Source of the DNA: Roseateles depolymerans | GTDB lineage: Bacteria > Pseudomonadota > Gammaproteobacteria > Burkholderiales > Burkholderiaceae_C | Reading direction: 5' to 3' | DNA: 64,000 nucleotides | Assembly: GCA_003241055.1 (NCBI GenBank) | Contig: QFOD01000010.1 | Span: 62,001-126,000, forward strand | Part shown: positions 56,978-64,000 of the stretch, in pieces | Position numbering within the stretch: the first letter of the stretch is position 1 | How the letters are laid out: each line of letters starts with the position of its first letter | The notes under the pieces: model-generated | Databases searched by the model: none | What the model was told of the DNA's origin: nothing | What the model saw: only the letters and a program-made list of their open reading frames with translations | Position numbers and translations under genes: made by a program

Positions 56978-58960
56978 TCAGACCCAGCAACTGCAGCCCA
57001 GCGCGCCCCAGAAGCCGTGGGTGTCGGCCGTGGGCAGCTCGGCGCGGGCCACGGCCGCGTGGTCATGGCCGTGCAGGCCGCAGGCGCTGCTGCAGCCACA
57101 CATCGCCGCATACCTGGGCGAGGCGCCCAGCGCCTGCCTGCCCGCCGACTTGCGCGCCTGGTAGCCGCCGAACTGCCGCACCGGCGACCAGCTCGGCGAC
57201 GCCGGCGGCAGCGGCGGCGCCAGCGGCGCATAGGCCTCGCTGCCATGCACGACCCGGCCGGCCACCACGGTCAGCACCGAGGTGATGTCCTGGATCTGAT
57301 CCTCGGGCACGCCGAAGTAGTCGCGGTCCAGCACCGCCAGGTCGCCATAGGCGCCGGGCTTGAGCACGCCCTTCTTGCCGGTCTCGCGCGAGAACCAGGC
57401 GCCATCGGCCGTCATGTGGCGCAGCGCGGTCAGGCGGTCCAGGCGCTTGTCCTCGGGGTAGAGCAGCGTGCCGCCTATGCTGCGGCCCGACACCAGCCAG
57501 TACAGGCACTGCCAGGGGTTGTAGCTGTTCACCCGGGTCGCGTCGGTGCCCAGCGACACCGGCACGCCCATCTCAATCATGCGCTTGACCGGCGGCGTCT
57601 CGGCCGCGGCCTTCTGGCCGTAGCGGCGGATGAAGTACTCACCCTGCATGGACATGCGGTTCTGCACCGCGATGCCGCCGCCCAGCTTCTTGATGCGCTC
57701 CAGGTTCTGCGGCGTCACGGTCTCGCAGTGGTCGAAGAACCAGCCCAGCTGGTCTATGGGATGGTCGCGGTGCACCTTCTCGAACACGTCCAGCGCGCGG
57801 CTGACCGTCTCGTTGTAGGTCGCGTGCATGCGCCAGGGCCAGCCGTTGCCGGCCAGGAAGCGCACCACGCCCTCCAGGTCGCCCTCCATGCTGGCGGGCA
57901 TGTCGGGGCGGGGGAACAGGAAGTCCTCGAAGTCGGCCGCCGAGAAGGCCAGCATCTCGCCGGCGCCGTTCAGCTTGTACATGTCGCTGCCGTCGCCCGG
58001 CCGGCCCATCCTGGCCCAGCGCTGGAAGTCCGCCAGCTCCTGCTTGGCCTTTTGCGGGAACAGGTTGTAGGCGATGCGCAGCGTCAGGCGGCCCTCGCGG
58101 GCCAGCTGGTCGATGATGGCGTAGTCGTCCGGGTAGTTCTGGAAGCCGCCGCCCGCGTCGCCCACCGAGGTCACGCCAAGCCGGTTCTCCTCGCGCATGA
58201 AGTGCAGCGTGGAGTTGATCTGATCCTCGGGCGCCAGCTTGGGCGCCTGGTTCAGCGTGTTGTAGAGCACGAAGGCATTGGGCTCGGCCAGCAGCAGGCC
58301 GGTGGGCTCGCCGCGCGCATCGCGCTCGATGATGGCGCCGGGCGGCTGGGGCGTGTCGCGCGTGTAGCCCACCGCGCGCAGCGCCGCGCGGTTCAGCAGC
58401 GCCTGGTTGTAGAGGTTGAGCAGGAACACCGGCGTGTCCGGCGCGGCGGCGTTGATCTCGGCCAGCGTGGGCAGGCGCCGCTCCTCGAACTGAAACTCGG
58501 TCCAGCCGCCCACCACGCGCACCCACTGCGGCGGCGGCGTCACGCGGGCCTGGGCCTTGAGCATCTCCAGCGCCTGGCCCAGCGAGCGCACACCGTCCCA
58601 GCGCAGCTCCATGTTGTAGTTCAGGCCGCCACGAATCACGTGCATGTGCGAATCGGTCAGCCCCGGGATCACGCGGCGGCGCTGCAGGTCCACCTTCTGG
58701 GTCTGCGCGTCGGCCAGCTTGTGGATCTCCGCATCGCTGCCCACGGCCATCACCAGGCCGTCCTTCAACGCGATCGCCGTGGCCTCGGGGCGGGCCGGGT
58801 CCAGCGTGCTGAGGCGGCCGTTGAACAGCAGCAGGTCGGGCGCGGCGCGCCGGCCTGGCCCCTGGGCCTGCAGCGGCCCGGCCATCAGGCTCAGACCCAG
58901 CGCGGCGGCGGCCTCCAGAAAGTCGCGGCGGGCGCCGCTGCGGCCATCAGAGCCATCCAT
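56978..58960 (-). CDS. Tat-exported amidohydrolase (YtcJ-like) with Cys/His-rich tail
   Basis: 660 residues from the ATG at 58960, chosen because GGAG lies 6 bases upstream; starts at 58972 and GTG 58981 are alternatives. A twin-arginine signal (GARRDFLEAAAALGLSL) leads export in folded form. The amidohydrolase-3 fold has the metal motif DSHMHVIRGG near residue 90, ADGAWFSRETGKKG near 545 and PGAYGDLAVLDRDY. The last 40 residues are unusual: CGCSSACGLHGHDH, then GCSCWV at the very end, which could bind an extra metal. Substrate unknown. Confidence 0.88.
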   Translation of the reverse strand: MDGSDGRSGARRDFLEAAAALGLSLMAGPLQAQGPGRRAAPDLLLFNGRLSTLDPARPEATAIALKDGLVMAVGSDAEIHKLADAQTQKVDLQRRRVIPGLTDSHMHVIRGGLNYNMELRWDGVRSLGQALEMLKAQARVTPPPQWVRVVGGWTEFQFEERRLPTLAEINAAAPDTPVFLLNLYNQALLNRAALRAVGYTRDTPQPPGAIIERDARGEPTGLLLAEPNAFVLYNTLNQAPKLAPEDQINSTLHFMREENRLGVTSVGDAGGGFQNYPDDYAIIDQLAREGRLTLRIAYNLFPQKAKQELADFQRWARMGRPGDGSDMYKLNGAGEMLAFSAADFEDFLFPRPDMPASMEGDLEGVVRFLAGNGWPWRMHATYNETVSRALDVFEKVHRDHPIDQLGWFFDHCETVTPQNLERIKKLGGGIAVQNRMSMQGEYFIRRYGQKAAAETPPVKRMIEMGVPVSLGTDATRVNSYNPWQCLYWLVSGRSIGGTLLYPEDKRLDRLTALRHMTADGAWFSRETGKKGVLKPGAYGDLAVLDRDYFGVPEDQIQDITSVLTVVAGRVVHGSEAYAPLAPPLPPASPSWSPVRQFGGYQARKSAGRQALGASPRYAAMCGCSSACGLHGHDHAAVARAELPTADTHGFWGALGCSCWV

Positions 58961-59017
58961 GTCGGTCTCCATGTTCTTCACAGGGCCGACAGTAGAAGGC
59001 GCTGCCTCCGGCAGCGT

Positions 59018-59959
59018 CTAGCTGGCCAAAGGGACTACCGCCGCGGCAAGTGCCTCCACCTCGGCCGGCCGCGGTGGCTGGAATCCAGGGCGAGTGCAGG
59101 CCAGCGCCCCGGCGGCCAGCGCACGCCGCAGATGCGTGGCAGTGCCGGCATCCGGCTGCCGCATCAGGCTGTCCAGCAGGCCGGCCAGGGCCGCATCACC
59201 GGCGCCCACGGCGTCCACCACGGCCACCTCGGGCGGGCGCGCGGTGCATTCGTCGCTGCCATGGTAGAGCGTGGCGCCGTCGGCCCCGCGGGTCAGCAGC
59301 AGCCAGGCGCCGGGGTTCCAGGCCGCGATCTGGGCCAGGCCTGATCGGTGATCGCTGACCCGGAACAGCCCCCGCAGGTCTTCATCAGACACCTTGATGA
59401 CGCTGGCGATGCGGCACATCGCCTCCAGCGTGTCGTCGTAGCGTGCGTCCATGGGCGGCGCGCGGAAGTTCGGGTCGTAGCTGATGCGGATGCCCTTGCC
59501 ATGCAGCGCGCGCGCCAGCGTCAGCAGCCGCGCGGCCAGCGGCTCCCGCGCCAGGGCGATGCTGCCGAAGTGCGCCCAACGCACCGCCTTCTGCCAGCCG
59601 GCCGGCAGCCCGGCGGGCCGAAAGTGCAGATCGGCACTGTTCTCGCCGATGAACTCATAGCTCAGCGGCTCGGTCGCATGCACCATGGCCAGCAGCGGCG
59701 CATAGGGCAGTTGCTGGATGAAGCGCATGTCCAGATTGGCGTCCTGGCTGGCCTGCCAGAGCTCCTGGCCGAAGGGGCCGCTGCCGACGGCGCCGGCAAA
59801 CGCGCTGAGCTGGCCCAGCGTCGACATGGCGACAGCCAGGTTCCAGGGCGAACCGCCGCAGCTGGAGCGCCACTGGCTGGTGCCCTGGCGAACGAAGTCA
59901 GTGAGCGCCTCGCCGAATGAGATGAAATGCGGAAGATCCGGATGCAATACACGAGGCAT
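59018..59959 (-). CDS. PfkB-family carbohydrate kinase (fructokinase-like)
   Basis: 313 residues from the ATG at 59959. Motifs: GEALTDFV at the start, sugar-binding GGSPWNLAVAMSTLG near residue 34, and the anion-hole DAVGAGDAALAGLLDS near 245 with the catalytic Asp. It phosphorylates a sugar, probably fructose, in the cytoplasm; the exact sugar is a guess. It is followed by the amidohydrolase and divergent from moaA. Confidence 0.87.
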   Translation of the reverse strand: MPRVLHPDLPHFISFGEALTDFVRQGTSQWRSSCGGSPWNLAVAMSTLGQLSAFAGAVGSGPFGQELWQASQDANLDMRFIQQLPYAPLLAMVHATEPLSYEFIGENSADLHFRPAGLPAGWQKAVRWAHFGSIALAREPLAARLLTLARALHGKGIRISYDPNFRAPPMDARYDDTLEAMCRIASVIKVSDEDLRGLFRVSDHRSGLAQIAAWNPGAWLLLTRGADGATLYHGSDECTARPPEVAVVDAVGAGDAALAGLLDSLMRQPDAGTATHLRRALAAGALACTRPGFQPPRPAEVEALAAAVVPLAS

Positions 59960-60040
59960 CCGCGAATTCGACCCCGGCCTAGCCCCGCCCCGCAAGCCCC
60001 TGAAGTCATGCGGACGGTGGACGGCTGCGACAATCCTGCC

Positions 60041-61159
60041 ATGCCCACCAGCCGTGTGATTCCCCTGCACGACGCCCGCCGCGCCGTCATGCCGCCCGCT
60101 CTGCATCGTGTGCTGCGCCCTGGCGAACGGCTGCTGGACCACCTGGGCCGACCGCTGCGCGACCTGCGCATCTCCGTCACCGATCGTTGCAATTTCCGCT
60201 GCGGCTACTGCATGCCCAAGCAGGTGTTCGACAAGCACCACCGCTTCCTGCCCCATGCCGATCTGCTGAGCTTCGAGGAGCTCACGCGCATGGCCCGGGT
60301 GTTCGTGGGCCTGGGCGTCGAGAAGATACGCATCACCGGCGGCGAGCCCACGCTGCGCCGCGGTCTGGACGACCTGATCCGCATGCTGGCCGAGATCCGC
60401 ACGCCACAGGGCCGCGAGCTCGACCTGACCCTCACCACCAACGGCTCGCTGCTGACCCGCAAGGCCGCCGACCTCAAAGCGGCCGGCCTCAAGCGCCTGA
60501 CGGTCAGCCTGGACGGCCTGGACGACGCGGTCTTCCAGCGCATGAACGATGTGGGCTTCCCGGTGTCGGACGTGCTCGATGGCCTCCAGGCGGCGCGCGA
60601 CGTCGGCCTGGGGCCCATCAAGGTCAATATGGTGGTGCAGCGCGGCGTCAACGATGACCAGATCCTGCCCATGGCGCGGCATTTCCGCGGCACCGGCATC
60701 GTGCTGCGCTTCATCGAGTTCATGGACGTGGGCGCCACCAACGGCTGGCGCATGGACCAGGTGCTGCCCAGCGCCGAGCTGCTGCAGCGCCTGCAGGCCG
60801 AGTTCCCGCTGGTGCCGCTGTCGGCCAGCGCGCCGGGCGAGACCGCCGAACGCTGGGGCTATGCCGACGGCGCTGGCGAGATCGGCCTGATCTCCTCGGT
60901 CACCCAGGCCTTCTGCGGCGACTGCAACCGCGCCCGCCTGTCCACCGAGGGTCAGCTCTACACCTGCCTGTTCGCCACCCGAGGCCATGACCTGCGCACG
61001 CTGCTGCGCGGGCCGGATGCCGCAACGGACGACGAACTGGCCGCGGCCATCGCCGGGGTCTGGACGCAGCGGGCCGATCGCTACTCGCAGCTGCGCGGCA
61101 GCGGCGTGGCGCTGCCGGCCGACGAGCGCCGGGTCGAGATGCACTACATCGGCGGCTGA
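60041..61159 (+). CDS. moaA: GTP 3',8-cyclase MoaA
   Basis: 372 residues from the ATG at 60041; an upstream in-frame ATG overlaps the kinase start and is not needed. First step of molybdopterin synthesis. Radical SAM Cys in TDRCNFRCGYCMPKQV near residue 50, second cluster in FCGDCNRARLS and LYTCLFA, and the C-terminal Gly-Gly. It overlaps the next gene by one base (TGATG). No other moa gene is here. Confidence 0.95.
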   Translation: MPTSRVIPLHDARRAVMPPALHRVLRPGERLLDHLGRPLRDLRISVTDRCNFRCGYCMPKQVFDKHHRFLPHADLLSFEELTRMARVFVGLGVEKIRITGGEPTLRRGLDDLIRMLAEIRTPQGRELDLTLTTNGSLLTRKAADLKAAGLKRLTVSLDGLDDAVFQRMNDVGFPVSDVLDGLQAARDVGLGPIKVNMVVQRGVNDDQILPMARHFRGTGIVLRFIEFMDVGATNGWRMDQVLPSAELLQRLQAEFPLVPLSASAPGETAERWGYADGAGEIGLISSVTQAFCGDCNRARLSTEGQLYTCLFATRGHDLRTLLRGPDAATDDELAAAIAGVWTQRADRYSQLRGSGVALPADERRVEMHYIGG

Positions 61160-61467
61160 TGGCCATGGCCAGGCAGCCCGGCTGGTTCACCCCGACGCTG
61201 CGGCGCCGCGCCGTGGCCGCCGTGCTCGCCAGCCTGGGCCTGCCGTGGATGCTGGGCGAGTTCGCCAAGAGCTTCCACACGCCCGGCCTCAGCAACGATC
61301 CGGAGCGCGCGCAGCTGCTGATCGACTACATCGTCATCGGCGCTGTGCTGTTCTGCCTGAGCATGGTCGCCACCTGGCTGATGGGCTGCTGGGTCACCGC
61401 CGTGATGAAGGGCCCCCGGCGCGATGCCGATCCCTTTCCCGGCGATCCGGGAGAGCCGCCGCCATGA
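61159..61467 (+). CDS. Small unknown membrane protein coupled to moaA
   Basis: 102 residues, not recognised. Two hydrophobic helices: residues about 17-35 (AAVLASLGLPWMLG) and 54-80 (IDYIVIGAVLFCLSMVATWLMG). It starts by TGATG overlap with moaA and overlaps the next gene by 4 bases (ATGA), so translation of the trio is coupled. The C-terminus is short and Pro-rich. Function unknown. Confidence 0.75.
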   Translation: MAMARQPGWFTPTLRRRAVAAVLASLGLPWMLGEFAKSFHTPGLSNDPERAQLLIDYIVIGAVLFCLSMVATWLMGCWVTAVMKGPRRDADPFPGDPGEPPP

Positions 61468-61994
61468 GCAGCGCGCTGCGCATCCGCCCCATGCAGGCGC
61501 CCGACCTGCCAGCCTACAAGTCGCTGCGCGACCTGATGCTCACCCGCCACCCCGAGGCCTTCACCTCGGATGCGGAGACCGAGACCCGGCGCGACCTCAG
61601 CTACTACCAGAGCCGCCTGCCCGGCGACACGACGCTGTTCACGCTGCTGGCCTGCGAGGGCAGCCAGCTGCTGGGCGCCCTCACCTGCGAGCGCGAGCGG
61701 CGCCGCAAGGTGCAGCACGTGACGCACTTGGTAGGCATGATGGTGCTGCCGCGGCTGCAGGGACGCGGCATCGGCGGCGCGCTGCTGGACGACGCCCTGG
61801 CCCGGCTGCGCGCCCTGCCCGAGCTGGCGATGGTGACCCTGTCGGTCACCCGCAGCAACGACAGCGCCGTGCGGCTGTATGCCAGCCGCGGCTTCGAGCG
61901 TTATGGCCGCCTGCCCGGCGCGATCCGGCTGCCCGACGGCCGCGAGCTGGACAAGGACCTGATGATGCTGCGGCTGCAGCCGGCCGGTGCCTAG
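61464..61994 (+). CDS. GNAT-family N-acetyltransferase
   Basis: 176 residues from the ATG at 61464 (MSSALRIRPMQAPDLPAYKSL). Acetyl-CoA-binding motif A is VLPRLQGRGIGGALLDDAL near residue 92, followed by the helix-strand SNDSAVRLYASRGFERYG of motif B. Acceptor unknown. Third gene of the moaA trio, convergent with a lipoprotein gene six bases on. Confidence 0.9.
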   Translation: MSSALRIRPMQAPDLPAYKSLRDLMLTRHPEAFTSDAETETRRDLSYYQSRLPGDTTLFTLLACEGSQLLGALTCERERRRKVQHVTHLVGMMVLPRLQGRGIGGALLDDALARLRALPELAMVTLSVTRSNDSAVRLYASRGFERYGRLPGAIRLPDGRELDKDLMMLRLQPAGA

Positions 61995-62000
61995 CTACGG

Positions 62001-62678
62001 CTAGACGTCTTTCGGTCGGTCCAGCCGGAACTCCACCACCAGTTCGTCCCGCACAGAAAGCAGGCCGCCCAGCACGCTGAAGGGCTGGAGGCCGAAGTCG
62101 CTCTGGCGCACGACGGCACGCCCCTCGGCATGGGCGCCGTCCACCGTCACGGCCAGCCACTGGCGTCGGCGCTGGCCGTGCAGCGCGATCTCCACCTCCA
62201 CCGCCCGCGAGCGGCCCTCGCCCACCTGCTGCAGCGTGCTCACGGTGACCTCCGGGTGCTGCGCGGCCTCCAGGCTTCGAAGCATGTTGGCGCGTGTCGC
62301 GGCCACCGCGGCCTCGTCCAGCCGGCTCGCGAACGCCGGGCCCAGCTGCTCGCGCAGCGCCGGCGGGTCCAGCTGCAGTTCGTCGAGCCGGAACTGCAGC
62401 CTGGGGCCGGCCTCGCCCCAGGTCACATGCGCCCTGGGCACCAGCAGCACATGGTTGTGCCCCAGGCCTGCGGCCCGCCCACCGCGGAACACCAGGATGC
62501 GCAGCACGGCCTCACCCTCACCCTCGGCCGTTGCCGCGTCCTGCGCAGGCGGCTCGGGCGCCGGGCCCGCGCAGCCGGCCAGCAAGAGGCCGAGCAGCGC
62601 CAGCCGGCCCAGCACGCGCCGGCGAGGCCCGCGGGGAAGAGAGTCGGCAATCGAGGGACGAAATGTGGCGCCTTGCAC
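62001..62678 (-). CDS. YceI-like lipoprotein
   Basis: 225 residues from a GTG at 62678, fixed by AGGAAA 7 bases upstream; starts at 62738 and 62765 would overlap the next gene's leader. A lipoprotein signal (LGRLALLGLLLAGC) with lipidated Cys near residue 37 is followed by a beta-rich domain with GLGHNHVLLVPRA, QHPEVTVSTLQQVGEG and DFGLQPFSVLGGLLSVRDEL that resembles YceI lipocalin-like proteins. Its role, probably lipid or isoprenoid binding in the envelope, is inferred. Divergent from the Mpo1-like gene. Confidence 0.75.
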   Translation of the reverse strand: MQGATFRPSIADSLPRGPRRRVLGRLALLGLLLAGCAGPAPEPPAQDAATAEGEGEAVLRILVFRGGRAAGLGHNHVLLVPRAHVTWGEAGPRLQFRLDELQLDPPALREQLGPAFASRLDEAAVAATRANMLRSLEAAQHPEVTVSTLQQVGEGRSRAVEVEIALHGQRRRQWLAVTVDGAHAEGRAVVRQSDFGLQPFSVLGGLLSVRDELVVEFRLDRPKDV

Positions 62679-62767
62679 GAGCGTTTTCCTGAGATGGTTC
62701 GGTGCCCGGGCTCGCCAGGCGCCGGGCTGGACTAGCATATCGGCACCAGCCCAGCGAGGAGACACTC

Positions 62768-63301
62768 ATGGCCAGCCTGTTCCGACCGGCGCTCGACCTG
62801 ATGGCGCAATACGCCGCCTACCACCGGGATCGCCGCAACATTGCCACCCATTTCATCGGCATTCCGCTGATCGTGTTTGCGATCAGCACGCTGCTGGCCC
62901 ACCTGGGGTTCACGGTCGGCGATCTGGCGCTGAACGGCGCGCTGCTGCTGTGGGCGCTGTCCTCGCTGTGGTACCTCACCCGCGGCCACTTCGGTCTGGG
63001 CCTGGCCACCGTGCTGGCCAATGGCCTCTTGACGGCGCTGGCACTAGTGGCCGTGCAGAGCGAGCATTCGCTGCTCATCGGCGTCGGCAGTTTCGTGGTC
63101 GGCTGGGTGTTCCAGTTCGTCGGCCACTACTACGAAGGCCGCAAGCCTGCTTTCGTCGACGACCTGGTCGGCCTGCTGGTCGGCCCGATGTTCGTTGTCG
63201 GCGAGGCGCTGTTCACGATGGGCTGGGGCGCCGCGCTGCTGGCCGAGATCGAGAAGCGCGTCGGCCCGACCCACCTGCGCGACCTGGCGCACCCCGTCTG
63301 A
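62768..63301 (+). CDS. Mpo1-like (DUF962) membrane protein
   Basis: 177 residues from the ATG at 62768, with GAGGAG upstream. Four to five membrane helices and the family residues YHRDRRNIATHFIGIP near residue 20 and QFVGHYYEGRKPAF near 118, which supply His for iron. The yeast homolog Mpo1 is an iron-dependent dioxygenase shortening 2-hydroxy fatty acids; bacterial function is not established. Followed 37 bp later by the reductase gene. Confidence 0.87.
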   Translation: MASLFRPALDLMAQYAAYHRDRRNIATHFIGIPLIVFAISTLLAHLGFTVGDLALNGALLLWALSSLWYLTRGHFGLGLATVLANGLLTALALVAVQSEHSLLIGVGSFVVGWVFQFVGHYYEGRKPAFVDDLVGLLVGPMFVVGEALFTMGWGAALLAEIEKRVGPTHLRDLAHPV

Positions 63302-63338
63302 TGACGGGCAGCGCCCCGGGCGGGTCCCGGGTGAAGCC

Positions 63339-64000
63339 ATGACCGGCGTGCTGGTCATGGGCGCCGGCTCGGTCGGCTGCTTCGTCGGCGGGCTGACGCA
63401 ACTGGCCGGCGTGCCGGTGCATTTCGTCGGCCGCCCGCGCGTGCTGTCCGCACTGCGCAGCAACGGCCTGCGGCTGACCGATCAGGACGGCCTCGATCGG
63501 CACATCCCGGCGCTCGATCTGCGCCTGCATGACGAGCTGCCAGCCGGGCTGAAGCCCGACCTGGTGCTGCTGTGCGTGAAATCCGGCGCCACGCTCGAGG
63601 CCGCCACCACGCTGGGCCTGACGCTGCCGCCCGGCACGCCGGTGGTGAGCCTGCAGAACGGCATCGGCAACGCCGCCGCCGCACGCACGGCCGCGCCGCA
63701 GCTGCGTTGGCACGCCGGCATGGTGCCCTTCAACATCGCCGAGCTGGCGCCAGGCCATTTCCACCGCGGCACCGGCGGCGCACTCGCGGCCGAGGCGGCG
63801 TCGACGGACACCGCCCTGCAGGCCTGGAAGACGGCGCTGGCCCGCATCGGCATGCCGTTGCGCCTGCATGCCGACCTGGCCCCGGTGCAGTGGGGCAAGC
63901 TGCTGCTGAACCTGAACAACCCGGTGAATGCGCTCTCCGGCCTGCCGCTGCGGGCCGAGCTGCTGCAGCGGGGTTACCGCTGCGCGCTGGCGGCCCTGCA
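63339..64000 (+). CDS. Ketopantoate reductase-family protein, 5' part
   Basis: Cut by the right edge; 220 residues are visible, about two thirds of the usual 300. The NADP Rossmann motif is VLVMGAGSVGCFVGG, with LLCVKSGAT and LQNGIGN, and the catalytic Lys is in QWGKLLLNLNNPVNALSG. It reduces 2-dehydropantoate to pantoate if orthologous to PanE; other family members act on different 2-oxo acids. The stop lies outside the window. Confidence 0.87.
   Translation, partial: MTGVLVMGAGSVGCFVGGLTQLAGVPVHFVGRPRVLSALRSNGLRLTDQDGLDRHIPALDLRLHDELPAGLKPDLVLLCVKSGATLEAATTLGLTLPPGTPVVSLQNGIGNAAAARTAAPQLRWHAGMVPFNIAELAPGHFHRGTGGALAAEAASTDTALQAWKTALARIGMPLRLHADLAPVQWGKLLLNLNNPVNALSGLPLRAELLQRGYRCALAAL

Noticed and set aside
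56540..59344. A 934-codon plus-strand open frame
   Set aside because: Antisense to the amidohydrolase and the unknown gene; low-complexity composition without motifs.

Overview
This 64 kb window is GC-rich chromosomal DNA of a betaproteobacterium. It most likely belongs to the order Burkholderiales (Sphaerotilaceae/Comamonadaceae-like), judged from the gmk-rpoZ-spoT block next to greB, the phaC / MaoC-phosphotransacetylase fusion / ackA cluster, the Burkholderiales-type paa cluster and the hemC-hemD-hemX-hemY operon. Coding density is very high and most genes are housekeeping or catabolic. I see no prophage, insertion sequence, CRISPR array or rRNA, and no gap without a gene exceeds 300 bases.

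Layout. 1-6.3 kb: 3' part of cheB; a minus-strand run of a Ser/Thr kinase, PP2C phosphatase, rph, rdgB and hemW; divergent yicC. 6.3-9.8 kb: two MFS exporters around an AraC-type regulator. 9.9-13.7 kb: gmk, rpoZ, terminator, bifunctional (p)ppGpp synthetase/hydrolase, convergent greB. 13.8-19.4 kb: a CoA-transferase-family racemase, then the PHA/acetate cluster ackA, pta fusion and phaC, preceded by an FNR-like site. 19.4-28.1 kb: an unknown membrane protein and a tripartite RND efflux operon headed by a hydrolase-fold protein that has lost its catalytic residues, with a divergent LysR regulator. 28.1-28.4 kb: two identical tRNA-Arg(ACG) genes with promoter and terminator. 28.5-39.8 kb: hemCDXY, CDP-diacylglycerol pyrophosphatase, PEP carboxylase, and an AlgZ/AlgR-like two-component system with a translationally coupled unknown membrane protein. 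39.9-45.8 kb: argH, a secreted unknown protein, bacteriohemerythrin, prpE and a C40 peptidase. 45.9-56.4 kb: a phenylacetate degradation cluster (paaG-I-K-A-B-C-D-E, tetR, a periplasmic binding protein, paaZ) with a clear promoter and operator before paaG and two copies of a dispersed intergenic repeat. 56.4-64 kb: an unknown protein, a Tat-exported amidohydrolase with a Cys/His-rich tail, a PfkB sugar kinase, moaA with two coupled genes, a YceI-like lipoprotein, an Mpo1-like membrane protein and a truncated ketopantoate-reductase-family gene.

How the genes work together. The paa genes activate phenylacetate (PaaK), epoxidise the ring (PaaABCDE), isomerise it (PaaG), open and oxidise it (PaaZ) and recycle dead-end thioesters (PaaI); the beta-oxidation-like genes paaF, paaH and paaJ are not here. 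The PHA cluster joins a hydratase that can supply (R)-3-hydroxyacyl-CoA, the polymerase, and the phosphotransacetylase/acetate kinase pair. The order argH - AlgZ - AlgR - hemCDXY matches, as I recall it, Pseudomonas, here with three genes inserted. The least described elements are the inactivated hydrolase of the efflux operon, the AlgR-coupled 430-residue protein, the metal-binding tails on two proteins, and several perfect palindromes in divergent promoter regions.
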